Assembly (NCBI GenBank): GCA_937974275.1
Contig: CALJIF010000026.1
Location: 1 to 64,000, forward strand
Source: an uncultured Flavobacteriales bacterium
Lineage (GTDB): Bacteria > Bacteroidota > Bacteroidia > Palsa-965
Length of the DNA: 64,000 bases
Direction of reading: 5' to 3'
The notes under the pieces are model-generated. The model ran no database searches and had not been told where the DNA came from. It worked only from the letters and a program-made list of their open reading frames with translations. The position numbers were made by a program, and so were the translations under genes. Shown here in pieces: positions 6,943 through 15,637 of this stretch. The first letter of the stretch is position 1. Each line of letters begins with the position of its first letter.

Positions 6943-9432
6943 CTATTTCACTAATGTAAACTTCATCACTGCCCTATCACTAGTTGTTGCAATGTGCACA
7001 AAGTACACACCAACAGGCTGATCGTTCAATGTAAAATCTACTCGACTACCTGAATTCATGTTAGGTGCAGCAACTGCACGTACGACACGACCACTCAAGT
7101 CTACAACTTGAATCTGCACGTCACCTGCGGCCCCATTAAATACCAGGTTAAAGTTTCCATCATTTGGATTCGGATACAACACAACGCCTGATTGTAAGTT
7201 AAAGGCTTCAACTCCTACACAAGCATTCACATCAATTGCAACGTTGTCGGAAGCAGAACATCCTGCGCTGTCGGTATACGAATATGTCAACACTTGTGTG
7301 CCTACTCCAACAGAAGGATCGAAACTATTACCGGAAACGCCCGGACCGCTCCATGTTCCACCAGCAGGTGTGCCTGTTAATGCAACATTCGCATCGTCGG
7401 TACAAACATTTGTAGCCGCCGCTGTTGCAGTAACTGAAGGGATTGGATTTAATGTAACCGTAATGGTATCGGATCCTACACATCCATTTGCATCAGTTAC
7501 ATCAACAACATATGTTCCTGTTGTCAAAGCTACAGTCGTTTGTGTCGTGTCTCCTGTTGACCACAAATAGGAAGCTCCCGCATTTTGTGCATCCAGCACT
7601 AATGCATCACCACACAATGCTGTATCCTGACCTAAGAAAACAGTTGGGGTTGCGTTGAATGTAACATTGATCGTATCCGAATTCACACAACCATTGGCAT
7701 CGACAACTTCAACTGAATATGTTCCTGCAGTCTGAACTGTATCTGTTTGTGTTGTTGCGCCGGAAGACCAGCTGTATGCGCTACCTGCGTTTTGTGCATC
7801 CAATACCACCGCAGATCCACACGATGCAATATCAGCACCCAGATTAACAACAGGCAAAGCATTTACCACAACAGCAATAGTATCTGTGTTTACACAGCCA
7901 TTACTATCAGTTCCGGCAACAATATAATTTGTTGTAACAGTTGGCATCACCGGTTCCGAAGCTGATGTCCCTCCCGAACTCCAAACATAAGATAGAGCAC
8001 CTAAAGCCATTAGTGTATCCGATTCACCCGCACAAATAACACCATCCAGAACAGATGCAGATACCACAGGCAATGCATTAACGTTAACTGAAACCGTTGC
8101 GCTATTGCTACAACCGTTACCATCTGTTGCAATTACAGTATACGTTGTCGCAGATGAAGGTGAAACAATTTCTGTATCTGTAGTTCCACCGGTACTCCAT
8201 GTGTACGTATTCCCTCCGGCTGCAAACAGCGTATCACTCGAGCCAATGCAAACAGCACCCGAAGCGGCATTCGCCGTAACTATCGGTAACGAATTCACTA
8301 CAACTCCTACAAACTGCACAGGGCTTGAGCCGCAAACGTTATCCGCAGTTACTTCAACTACACCACCGGTTGTTCCAGCAACCATAGTTACGTTGGTGGT
8401 GCCTTGTCCATTAACGATAGAAAATCCTACAGGCGCTGTCCACGTATAGCTTGTAGCCAATGCTACTGTTGCGATAGAGAAAGAAACAGTGTCGCCTTCA
8501 CAGAATGTAGTATTACCCGCAATGGCGCCTGGTTGAGCAGGAGGAGTGCCGCCTGTTGTATACGTGATAATTACTTCCCCGTTCCCCGTGCGAACTCCCT
8601 CAGTTACACTTCCTGTCGAAACACCTCCGATATAACCTGATCCGCCTGCACCACTTTGTCCGCTAAAATTTCCCGCGTAGTTCCCTGACGCTGCCAATAG
8701 GGCACCACCCGGCCCGCCAATAGCTCCGGCCTGACTACCGGCCTGATTACTGGTTAACTCTAATCCGCCATTTCCTCCTAATCCCAATGCCCCATTCTGT
8801 CCGTTATTAGCAGGTGCAGCTGTTGCGTATGTTGACACCCCGCCTGCGCCTCCCGCGGCCTGTGTGCCTCCCGTCGGATTTGGGCCGGGTGTACCGCCGG
8901 GCCAAGCAGCACCGCCACCGCCACCGTAATATCCGCCACCGCCGCCGCCGCCATTACCGCGACCACATCCTGCAACGCGATTGCCCCCAGCTCCGCCACC
9001 GCCACCGGCAACCAACACGCGATCATTTATCGTAGTTCCGGGGTAACGTATATCCGTTGCGCCACCCCCTCCGCCGGCTTCCGCTTGCACGCAGGGCGAT
9101 GTGCCTCCGGTGCCTCCACCATTATATCCACCGGATGTAGAAACTTGTCCACCACCGCCAACATATATGGTAAGTGTTTGTCCCGGTGTAACATTAAGTA
9201 CACCTTGCGCTCGACCTCCCAATCCTCCTGTTACACCAAGGTTGTTAGAATTTCCTTGAGCGCCGTAAGCGTCAATTGTTACTGTAAAAACACAAGATGG
9301 CACCACCCATGTTTGAGGCGCGCCTGTATAAGAAAATGTTACCGTTGTTTGTGCTGAGCTTACAAAAGGCAATGCCAATAAGCCGGCCACAACAACGTGT
9401 TGCCTTAAGCGTTGTAAAGATTTTTTCATCAA
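6943..9432 (-). CDS. Glycine-rich T9SS-secreted surface protein (829 aa)
   Basis: Signal peptide (residues 1-27, ending FVSSAQ). Residues about 60-290 are a glycine-rich domain (GGAGGVSTY, GGGGGGGYYGGGGG) of the type seen in secreted adhesins. Then several Ig/PKD-like repeats, each with YxWSxG and GCxxxDT motifs (TYTWSTGGTTDTE, SYVWSSGGTSASE, AYSWSSGATTQTD, SYLWSTGDTTQTT). A WSGPGVSGNSFDP module precedes the type IX sorting domain VVLYPNPNDGNFNL...VMKFTLVK. It is expected to pass the outer membrane by T9SS and be cleaved at the C-terminus. The last ~140 residues closely resemble those of the 15638-18079 protein. Binding target unknown. Start at the first of two tandem ATGs is arbitrary. Confidence 0.85.
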   Translation of the reverse strand: MMKKSLQRLRQHVVVAGLLALPFVSSAQTTVTFSYTGAPQTWVVPSCVFTVTIDAYGAQGNSNNLGVTGGLGGRAQGVLNVTPGQTLTIYVGGGGQVSTSGGYNGGGTGGTSPCVQAEAGGGGGATDIRYPGTTINDRVLVAGGGGGAGGNRVAGCGRGNGGGGGGGYYGGGGGAAWPGGTPGPNPTGGTQAAGGAGGVSTYATAAPANNGQNGALGLGGNGGLELTSNQAGSQAGAIGGPGGALLAASGNYAGNFSGQSGAGGSGYIGGVSTGSVTEGVRTGNGEVIITYTTGGTPPAQPGAIAGNTTFCEGDTVSFSIATVALATSYTWTAPVGFSIVNGQGTTNVTMVAGTTGGVVEVTADNVCGSSPVQFVGVVVNSLPIVTANAASGAVCIGSSDTLFAAGGNTYTWSTGGTTDTEIVSPSSATTYTVIATDGNGCSNSATVSVNVNALPVVSASVLDGVICAGESDTLMALGALSYVWSSGGTSASEPVMPTVTTNYIVAGTDSNGCVNTDTIAVVVNALPVVNLGADIASCGSAVVLDAQNAGSAYSWSSGATTQTDTVQTAGTYSVEVVDANGCVNSDTINVTFNATPTVFLGQDTALCGDALVLDAQNAGASYLWSTGDTTQTTVALTTGTYVVDVTDANGCVGSDTITVTLNPIPSVTATAAATNVCTDDANVALTGTPAGGTWSGPGVSGNSFDPSVGVGTQVLTYSYTDSAGCSASDNVAIDVNACVGVEAFNLQSGVVLYPNPNDGNFNLVFNGAAGDVQIQVVDLSGRVVRAVAAPNMNSGSRVDFTLNDQPVGVYFVHIATTSDRAVMKFTLVK

Positions 9433-9484
9433 GAGTAGGTTTTGGTATGCGGCTAATTTAATAAATCTTACAGTAGCAATATCT

Positions 9485-10723
9485 CTATCGGGGCGTATAG
9501 ATCAACTCGATCGCACCACTCTTGCTCTCATCCGAAGAAATTGTAACATTCTTCTTCTTCCGTCCGGACTTAATCACCACAGCCGCTGTGTTCGGCGGAA
9601 TTTCTCCCAGGTTTTCTGCGTACATCAGAATGTAATTGCTGCCGGGATCTAACTTTACTTTAAAGCGCTTCTTGCGTCTTTTCAGGACAACATTCGCTGC
9701 AATAAGTTTTCCGTTATGATAGAGGGAAATTTTATCGCCATCTACTTCGTTACGATCGTACACTATAATTTTAATTTTTTGGTGCGATGTTTTGTATGTT
9801 AACTGCACATCCATTTTGCGCGAAGTCGTGTCCACGGTTTGAACCACCGGTGGCGCTTTACGAGTCGTGTCCGGGGCACGATGCTTCACGGGAGGCTGGA
9901 AGTTATATCTGAAATTCAACATCAGCGAACTTCCGTGATACGTTACATTCTGTTTACCCACCACAACATTGCCCTGATAAAACGTGTACTGATCCACATA
10001 TGTAGGCTTTACCGGAACATGAACAACAATTCCAATATCCACCGACCGATCTTTGTCCGGTGAAAATTGTTTAAGTCCAACCTCAGCACTGATCATGCCT
10101 TTGCCGATATTCGCTTCAATAGTGCGCGCAGTCATTCCGCGACCGTTTTCCGTCCAGTCTTCAAAGTGATCTTGTTTAATGCGCACATTAAAGTTTCTAT
10201 TGTAAAAAGTATGTGCATAGGACAACCTTGCATAAATGTGCTGCTCACCGCCCATTGCAGAAACATCGGATAAAAAGAACGTTCGTTGCAATGTTACGCC
10301 GGCTCTTAAATATTTATCGGTCATCACCCATTTCAAGGAACTATCGCCCTGAAACGAATACACAAACGGATTATTAAAACTGTAGCACGCTTTGTTCTGT
10401 TGAAATTCAAAATCGATTCCTGTAAAACCCTTTTTGTTTTTATCACGTACGATAAATCCCGAGTGCACACCCACTGTAGTGTTCGCAATGATGGCAAAGG
10501 AGGAATTGCCGTCAACATCGGTAACATTACCCACTGCAAAATTGGTCGTACGTCGATATCGTGCAGAACCTTCTAACTGCTGACTGAAATTGGGAGAAAA
10601 CCCGGCGCCTCCAAGGTTAAAGCCTGAAGTAATAAAAAGTCGCTTGGAAGTAACGCGTTCACGTTGTGCAAATGTGGGATGAACACAGCATATAACGAGC
10701 AGCAGTATTACCAAACGTTTCAT
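9485..10723 (-). CDS. Predicted secreted/outer-membrane protein (412 aa)
   Basis: Preferred start is the ATG at 10723, which gives a clean signal peptide (MKRLVILLLVICCVHPTFAQ); the ORF is open 23 codons further upstream. Residues about 30-270 look like a beta-barrel or beta-sandwich with aromatic-rich strands (YLRAGVTLQRTFFL, IYARLSYAHTFYNRNFNVRI). A short linker follows, then a small C-terminal beta domain (VQLTYKTSHQKIKIIVYDRNEVDGD..., LDPGSNYILMYAENLGEIPPN). No family recognised. It lies 52 nt upstream of the glycine-rich protein start and could be co-transcribed with it. Confidence 0.65.
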   Translation of the reverse strand: MKRLVILLLVICCVHPTFAQRERVTSKRLFITSGFNLGGAGFSPNFSQQLEGSARYRRTTNFAVGNVTDVDGNSSFAIIANTTVGVHSGFIVRDKNKKGFTGIDFEFQQNKACYSFNNPFVYSFQGDSSLKWVMTDKYLRAGVTLQRTFFLSDVSAMGGEQHIYARLSYAHTFYNRNFNVRIKQDHFEDWTENGRGMTARTIEANIGKGMISAEVGLKQFSPDKDRSVDIGIVVHVPVKPTYVDQYTFYQGNVVVGKQNVTYHGSSLMLNFRYNFQPPVKHRAPDTTRKAPPVVQTVDTTSRKMDVQLTYKTSHQKIKIIVYDRNEVDGDKISLYHNGKLIAANVVLKRRKKRFKVKLDPGSNYILMYAENLGEIPPNTAAVVIKSGRKKKNVTISSDESKSGAIELIYTPR

Positions 10724-10926
10724 GTGTGCAAGGTAAGGAGAGTGAGGGAAATGTGGCAGGCTATTATTCAACCTATGCGCTTTAACCAACAATTGTTATC
10801 CCATCAGTCACTATACAACTAATCGATTATAAATGTGATTTATGCTTGAATCCGAGAATTATGCACTCCGCCCCAATTTCCCTTTGATACTAAAAATACT
10901 ACTTGTGAAACTTCCGTGCTTCCTTA

Positions 10927-11235
10927 TCAACGTCTTCTTTTGTTAGCTTCTTTCACGGAATCTTCTTTCGGCATTTGCTCCATTGCATGCATTAATGAAT
11001 CGGTAGTATTGTTCATCATAGCTGACAACGAATCTTGCAATGCTCTCTCATCTACTACTATGTTGTCGATGGAATCTGCTTTTCTTTTTTGTTCTCGCAG
11101 CTGTGCTAACTCAGCCGAGTCGTTGGCGCGTTTGATAGAATCTAACACCTATTGCTTAATTGCGTTTTCGTTTTCACAGGAGAATAGGATTATTACCAAT
11201 CCGATAATCGAAGATAATTTTGCCATTTTATTCAT
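10927..11235 (-). pseudogene. Small lipoprotein interrupted by in-frame TAG
   Basis: From ATG 11235 the frame encodes a lipoprotein signal (hydrophobic IIGLVIILFSC, lipobox LFSC at residues 17-20), continues CENENAIKQ, meets TAG at 11149-11151, then goes on in the same frame as VLDSIKRANDSAELAQLREQ... to the true end at 10927. The tail is charged and probably helical. Without the stop this is an ordinary lipoprotein of about 102 residues. The GTG just after the stop could restart translation, but the product would have no export signal. A single-base change, natural or a sequencing error, is the simplest explanation. Confidence 0.7.
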
Positions 11236-11377
11236 TGAAGTATTTATCAATTGAATTGGAAATATAGTGAAATTATAATTTGTTGAAAATGTTTTCCGGA
11301 CTCACTAATTCATGATTGTCATAATCCTCATTCTACTTTTACGAAAACCCATTATTGAATTACTCCCGGCTCCGGCA

Positions 11378-11602
11378 CTAACGATTACCTGCTATTGTGC
11401 CGATAATATTGAACAAAATGCCTAGGCCGAAACCCAACAGCGCTGCATGGCAAGCCGCTTTTGCTTTATTCGGCATGGTATCCTTATTCTTAAAGTAAAT
11501 AATAGCTCCGGCCAATGGAATGCAGAAGGAAAGCATAACTAAACCTGAGTGCAATTCATCTTTAGGATTGTCCTCCTTCGGTAGTTGTTGTTGTGTTGAC
11601 AT
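11378..11602 (-). CDS. Small two-helix membrane protein (74 aa)
   Basis: Short polar N-terminus (MSTQQQLPKEDNPKDEL), then two hydrophobic helices: SGLVMLSFCIPLAGAIIYF and AACHAALLGFGLGILFNIIGTIAG. Family not recognised. It follows the DUF2085 gene by 8 nt in a minus-strand run of small membrane and lipoprotein genes. Confidence 0.6.
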   Translation of the reverse strand: MSTQQQLPKEDNPKDELHSGLVMLSFCIPLAGAIIYFKNKDTMPNKAKAACHAALLGFGLGILFNIIGTIAGNR

Positions 11603-11610
11603 AAGTGAAT

Positions 11611-11955
11611 CTATTTTAACATTAATAAGATCTGAAGGCCGATATATTTACCGATGATTGCAACAAGCGACATTGCGCCTACTCCTGCCATTATTCCTGT
11701 TGTAACACGGAACAAATTGTTGCTTTCACGGCCAAAGGCGGCCTGTGTCACTCCGTCGATATATGTTGGAAGAATTAGCGCTATTGTCCACCAAATGTTC
11801 ATTGTTACAACATTGAATAGAAACAAAGGAAACGTGATATAACCTAAGTGAATGCCTGTACATCTTGCACAAACAGGGAATTGTCTCCCTTTCCAAAAGA
11901 AAGAACGCTCCGGCTTGCGATGGCAAAATGTTATATGCAGCCTTCTTTTATCCAC
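11611..11955 (-). CDS. DUF2085 membrane protein (114 aa)
   Basis: Contains CHRKPERSFFWKGRQFPVCARCTGIHLGY near the N-terminus, shown here only in part as CHRKPERS and CARCTGIHLG; this Cys/His pattern is the hallmark of DUF2085. Three hydrophobic helices follow. The start is GTG at 11955, directly abutting the TAG stop of the J-domain gene, so translation is probably coupled. Function unknown. Confidence 0.75.
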   Translation of the reverse strand: MDKRRLHITFCHRKPERSFFWKGRQFPVCARCTGIHLGYITFPLFLFNVVTMNIWWTIALILPTYIDGVTQAAFGRESNNLFRVTTGIMAGVGAMSLVAIIGKYIGLQILLMLK

Positions 11956-12531
11956 CTAGTAAGACCTTGAATAACCAATAGCTTTCGCAAAAACCATAAC
12001 CACAATTAGTACCAACAAACCAAGAAAACTGAATATAGTCAACCAGCAAACAGAATTTGCCTTCTTTGTATATCCTTCGCTGCGATATTTTATAAACATC
12101 CACAGGCCAACCAATCCCGGAATTACAAACCAATTACCAATGAATATCCAAGCCTTATCTTCGAATTGAAGTTGTGCTGTTCGTTTAATTTTTGCTACCC
12201 TTTCCTTCTCCAATCGTTCTGTTTCCGCCCGCACTTGTTGCTCACGCTTCGATTTGTCTGTATTATCCTCTGCATTGGTTTTATTTGTCGTTTTCGCATT
12301 GTGCTCCTTGCGGAAATAAGTATTATACACAGAGTCGAACATCGTTCGTCTTCCGGGATCTGAAAGCACCTCATAGGCCTCATGAATTTCCTTAAACCGT
12401 TCTTCGCAAAATTTATCCCCTTGATTTTTATCCGGATGATACTTATGTGCTAGTTTTCGGAAAGAACTTTTAATCTCCTCGGCGGAGGCACTTTGATGTA
12501 GCCCCAATATGTCATAATAATTCTTGTCCAC
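11956..12531 (-). CDS. J-domain (DnaJ-like) membrane-anchored protein (191 aa)
   Basis: Residues 4-66 form a J domain: [20 protein letters not shown], then the essential HPD in [10 protein letters not shown], and [15 protein letters not shown] charged helical linker (about 75-125) is followed by two hydrophobic helices ([19 protein letters not shown] and [19 protein letters not shown]). It should recruit and stimulate an Hsp70 (DnaK) at the inner membrane. The DUF2085 gene begins at the next base after its stop. Confidence 0.85.
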   Translation of the reverse strand: MDKNYYDILGLHQSASAEEIKSSFRKLAHKYHPDKNQGDKFCEERFKEIHEAYEVLSDPGRRTMFDSVYNTYFRKEHNAKTTNKTNAEDNTDKSKREQQVRAETERLEKERVAKIKRTAQLQFEDKAWIFIGNWFVIPGLVGLWMFIKYRSEGYTKKANSVCWLTIFSFLGLLVLIVVMVFAKAIGYSRSY

Positions 12532-12588
12532 ATGACTTAAAATAAAAAACAGTAACCCACGTTAAACAATGTGCATAGAATCGTGCAG

Positions 12589-12828
12589 TTATTGCGGAAG
12601 AGTGGCCATCAGTTCGTTGCATTCTGAGCAATCAGAAGCTTTTCTTGTTGTTCCGTCTGAATAGTTTTGCATTGTTGCTGCATTATCCTGATCGGTGAAC
12701 TTTCCGCATTCCAAGAATACCCAGTTGTTGCCGTTTTTATAGTATCTGCAGGAATACTCTTTTTTTTCCTCCTTTTTGCAGGATACAAGAATTGTTGCAA
12801 TCGCTGCAATTAATATGGTTGTTTTCAT
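12589..12828 (-). CDS. Small cysteine-rich lipoprotein (79 aa)
   Basis: MKTTILIAAIATILVSCKKEEKK is a lipoprotein signal with lipobox LVSC. The mature part has four more cysteines (YSCRYY, FLECGKF, DCSECNELM). Family not recognised. The ATG at 12828 is preferred over an in-frame ATG at 12837, which would overlap the preceding gene's stop. Confidence 0.65.
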   Translation of the reverse strand: MKTTILIAAIATILVSCKKEEKKEYSCRYYKNGNNWVFLECGKFTDQDNAATMQNYSDGTTRKASDCSECNELMATLPQ

Positions 12829-12833
12829 ATACC

Positions 12834-13433
12834 TCACTCCTTATAACTCGTTTTACCCTTTGGACATAACCCGTTTGGAATAATCAACAAAATCAGATCT
12901 ATCAACCAACCAATTCCGAATAAACCCAGTGTAAACAAGTACAACAGTCCTAGTCCTGTGTATCCCAGATAAAAGCGGTGTATTCCTAAATACCCCAAAA
13001 ACAAACAAAGAAGTAACGCCACTATCTGACTTTTTCCACGGCCTGCTGAACTATTCGACTTTGTCGGTAACGGATTTACTTTCTCGGATTTTTCCTTCTG
13101 TGTACTCTCCTTTACCACCTGCTTATCAACAGCCGAACTTGGTGTTGCAATATGTGGAGCAACTGCAACTTCTTTTTCGATAGTAACAGGCGGAACAATT
13201 GCTGTGGAAGAATTTTCGCTTAGATCATTCGTTTGACTCAATTTTTCTTCAACGATGATAGTAGTTTCGTGACTACTGCTCTTTTCTTGCTGAACTGCAT
13301 CCGGACGTGTTTCACCTTTGACATTTTTATGATTAAACGAAACGTAATATCCGCTAGAATAATGACGCTTTTCAATTGTACACGATGTCAGCACAACAGC
13401 CGCAACTCCAATAATTAATAAAATATTCTTCAT
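12834..13433 (-). CDS. TM2-domain lipoprotein (199 aa)
   Basis: Lipoprotein signal (VVLTSC), then CTIEKRHYSSGYYVSFNHK, a low-complexity Ser/Glu/Lys linker (about 40-125), and a C-terminal TM2 domain with two helices (SQIVALLLCLFLGYLGIHRF and LLYLFTLGLFGIGWLIDLI) separated by the GIHRFYLG turn. The C-terminal cysteine (GLCPKGKT) is typical of TM2 proteins. The IEKR.Y..GYY motif right after the lipid cysteine is shared with the lipoprotein at 25945. Role unknown. The combination would tie an N-terminal lipid anchor to inner-membrane helices. Confidence 0.8.
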   Translation of the reverse strand: MKNILLIIGVAAVVLTSCTIEKRHYSSGYYVSFNHKNVKGETRPDAVQQEKSSSHETTIIVEEKLSQTNDLSENSSTAIVPPVTIEKEVAVAPHIATPSSAVDKQVVKESTQKEKSEKVNPLPTKSNSSAGRGKSQIVALLLCLFLGYLGIHRFYLGYTGLGLLYLFTLGLFGIGWLIDLILLIIPNGLCPKGKTSYKE

Positions 13434-13453
13434 GTGTTAATTTGGTTTGGGTT

Positions 13454-13855
13454 TTATTGTAATTCAATTGTTAAACATCCGTTGTTGTTGACTACCGCAG
13501 TGCCCGACCAGTAAGCTGTTCCGGGAAATTGTTCCTCTGCATAATAACTATACGTGCCGGGACACAAAGTAAAATTGGCACAGCCCGAAGCATTACAATT
13601 CGGCGTGTTGGTGTACTCTGATGTAATGACAACAGTTGTACCTCCTATCGTTACGTCGGTGTAATCGAACCCGCTATTGGTACGTTGCCAAAATGTAACA
13701 GTGCCTTTTAATTCGCATGAGCCGTCATCCTTATCAGCATCCGGGTCAAAATTGCACGCAGCAGCATTTGTACATCCTTCCTGACGACAAGAATTAAGCG
13801 TAAGTGTTACTGTAAATAAGAACAACAGTAAAGAAAGTGTTTTTAAGTTTTTCAT
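13454..13855 (-). CDS. Cysteine-rich lipoprotein (133 aa)
   Basis: Signal MKNLKTLSLLLFLFTVTLTL with lipobox LNSC, followed by GCTNAAACNFDPDADKDDGS, a short Asp/Cys motif common in secreted Bacteroidota proteins and probably Ca-binding. The rest is beta-rich (VTFWQRTNSGFDYTDVTIGG, CPGTYSYYAEEQF). Function unknown. It starts the minus-strand run of lipoprotein genes and is divergent from the XRE regulator. Confidence 0.7.
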   Translation of the reverse strand: MKNLKTLSLLLFLFTVTLTLNSCRQEGCTNAAACNFDPDADKDDGSCELKGTVTFWQRTNSGFDYTDVTIGGTTVVITSEYTNTPNCNASGCANFTLCPGTYSYYAEEQFPGTAYWSGTAVVNNNGCLTIELQ

Positions 13856-13959
13856 TGGGTTATGGTGTTACGTTTCTGTGCAATTATACAACCGTTTTTG
13901 TTATTTCAAAACACCAGCCGACAACAAATGATTACATTCGATAAGATGGACATTTGTAC

Positions 13960-14316
13960 ATGGCTCAACACATTGGATCTGAAATCCATAAAGTCCTTAA
14001 AAAGAACGGGATGACCGTAAGTGAATTCGCCCGGAGAATTAATTCATCCCGAGAAAATGCTTACAGTATTTTTAAAAGAAAAAGTTTAGATACCGAGTTA
14101 CTTCAAACTATTTCCCGTGTTTTATCACATGATTTTTTCGGGAAAATTCACGATGCTACCATCAAATCCGGGAAACTAAGTGCAGAACCGGAACAGCCTT
14201 ATTCCAAATCACAGCATGAAATACAATTGCTGCGAGAAGATGTCCTCTTGTTGCGCAAAGAAATGCAGGAATTACGCGAGCGCATCAGCAGGATGGAACA
14301 CCCGAAGAAGAAATAA
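13960..14316 (+). CDS. XRE-type helix-turn-helix protein (118 aa)
   Basis: N-terminal HTH: IHKVLKKNGMTVSEFARRI, NSSRENAYSIFKRKSLDTELLQTISRVL, the usual Cro/CI pattern. A spacer and a C-terminal coiled coil (EIQLLREDVLLLRKEMQELRERI) probably give dimerisation. The start is ATG 13960; the frame is open two codons further to TTG 13954. Target unknown; the palindromes starting 33 nt after its end, in front of the ATPase gene, are candidates. Confidence 0.75.
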   Translation: MAQHIGSEIHKVLKKNGMTVSEFARRINSSRENAYSIFKRKSLDTELLQTISRVLSHDFFGKIHDATIKSGKLSAEPEQPYSKSQHEIQLLREDVLLLRKEMQELRERISRMEHPKKK

Positions 14317-14348
14317 ACAAGACCTGAAGGTTAACACAATCCGGCATA

Positions 14349-14430
14349 AAACCGAAAATTATTATGATTTTTTTCGGTTATAACCGAAATTTATTATGAT
14401 TTTTTTCGGTTGCAATCGAATTTTATCATA
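14349..14430 (+). promoter_or_regulatory. Palindromic repeat cluster before the DUF4143 ATPase gene
   Basis: Contains a perfect 18-bp palindrome TTTCGGTTATAACCGAAA (14372-14389), a second imperfect one TTCGGTTGCAATCGAA (about 14405-14420) 32 bp later, and a half-site ACCGAAAA at 14351. Each is linked by the spacer TTATGATTTTTTT. The second palindrome is enclosed by TATGAT/ATCATA (14395-14430), making one larger hairpin. The cluster ends 3 nt before the preferred ATPase start, so it would lie in the promoter or 5' UTR. Operator or RNA hairpin cannot be told apart. Confidence 0.65.
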
Positions 14431-14433
14431 GTT

Positions 14434-15558
14434 TTGAGTGTGTTTAATCGTGTTCTGGAAAAGGAAATTGCTGCCAAACTTAAGGGTGATAAGGCCATTA
14501 TAATCCTTGGGGCGAGACAAGTAGGGAAAACCACCCTGCTCGATCAACTTTTTGCATCCAAAAACACCTTGTGGTTAAACGGAGATGATGCCGACACCCG
14601 CGACTTGCTGGCTCAACCCAACGTGGCACAATTGAAACGAATTATCGGGAAAGCTAAATATGTCGTAATTGATGAAGCGCAACGTATTCCTAATATCGGT
14701 GTGGCTATTAAAATTATTACCGACCGTATAAAAACAGCGCGAGTAATTGCAACCGGGTCCTCATCATTTGAATTGCGCAATCACATTAACGAGCCGCTAA
14801 CCGGACGGAAATGGGAGTTTCAAATGTTTCCGCTGTCATTTTATGAAATGGTGCAGCACCACGGCTTGCTGGAAGAAAAGCGGAGTATTCCGCATCGTAT
14901 GGTGTATGGCTATTATCCGGAAATTGTAAGCGACGATGATCATGCAGAAGTCTTAATTAAATCAATTGCCGACAGCTATCTGTATAAAGATGTGTTAATG
15001 CTCGACAAAGTGCAAAAGCCGGAAAAACTGGAGCGTTTGGTGCAAGCGTTAGCATTACAAATAGGCTCTGAAGTTTCTTACAACGAATTGGCGCAACTAT
15101 GCCAATTGGATAAAGAAACAATTGAACGATATATTCAATTATTGGAAAAAGCATTTGTGATTTTTCGATTAAATGCATTTAACCGAAACGTGCGTAACGA
15201 GTTGACCAAGTCGCGTAAAATATACTTTTACGACAACGGCATTCGCAACGCTGTGTTGTCGCGTTTCGAAACCATTACGCGGCGTGACGACGTAGGTGCG
15301 TTATGGGAAAACTTCGTGATCAGCGAGCGTATTAAAAAGTTGCGATACGAAAATTGGAACATCCGCTCGTATTTCTGGAGAACCACGGCTCAGCAGGAAG
15401 TCGATTATGTGGAAGAATACCGCGGGAAGATTTACGCGTGGGAGTTGAAATGGAACAAACACAAAAAAGTGAAATTTCCACTCACGTTTACCAAAGCGTA
15501 TCAGCCTGTTGTAAGCGAAGTGGTCTCACCTCAAAATGTGGATGAGTTTCTTTTATAA
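14434..15558 (+). CDS. AAA-type ATPase with DUF4143 C-terminus (374 aa)
   Basis: Walker A GARQVGKTTLL and Walker B YVVIDEAQRI near the N-terminus, sensor-like ATGSSSFELRN, then a winged-helix-like part and the DUF4143 domain with a PD-(D/E)XK-like core (QEVDYVEEYRGKIYAWELKWN). The family is widespread, often single-gene and often variable between strains; function is unsettled. No ATG lies near the start; TTG 14434 (MSVFNRVLEKEI) is preferred because upstream starts fall inside the palindromes; GTG 14440 is an alternative. Followed by a terminator. Confidence 0.82.
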   Translation: MSVFNRVLEKEIAAKLKGDKAIIILGARQVGKTTLLDQLFASKNTLWLNGDDADTRDLLAQPNVAQLKRIIGKAKYVVIDEAQRIPNIGVAIKIITDRIKTARVIATGSSSFELRNHINEPLTGRKWEFQMFPLSFYEMVQHHGLLEEKRSIPHRMVYGYYPEIVSDDDHAEVLIKSIADSYLYKDVLMLDKVQKPEKLERLVQALALQIGSEVSYNELAQLCQLDKETIERYIQLLEKAFVIFRLNAFNRNVRNELTKSRKIYFYDNGIRNAVLSRFETITRRDDVGALWENFVISERIKKLRYENWNIRSYFWRTTAQQEVDYVEEYRGKIYAWELKWNKHKKVKFPLTFTKAYQPVVSEVVSPQNVDEFLL

Positions 15559-15587
15559 ATAGCGTCGCCAAATTCTTAAGAAAACAA

Positions 15588-15617
15588 AAAGGAGACGTCA
15601 CAATGTGCGTCTCCTTT
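15588..15617. terminator. Bidirectional terminator between convergent genes
   Basis: Stem AAAGGAGACG (15588-15597) with CGTCTCCTTT (15608-15617), 10-nt loop, A-run before and T's after. It serves the ATPase gene and the convergent T9SS gene ending at 15638. Confidence 0.85.
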
Positions 15618-15637
15618 AATAAATTAAATGATCCGGC

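Noticed and set aside
7244..9357. Several plus-strand ORFs opposite the glycine-rich T9SS protein
   Set aside because: They arise from repetitive Gly/Thr/Val codons read in antisense; none has a domain.
701..11235. Stop-codon reassignment to explain the two in-frame stops
   Set aside because: One stop is TAA and the other TAG, and both codons end many intact genes in the window.
14349..14430. CRISPR-like array
   Set aside because: Only two to three palindromic units with a constant, not variable, spacer, and no cas genes.
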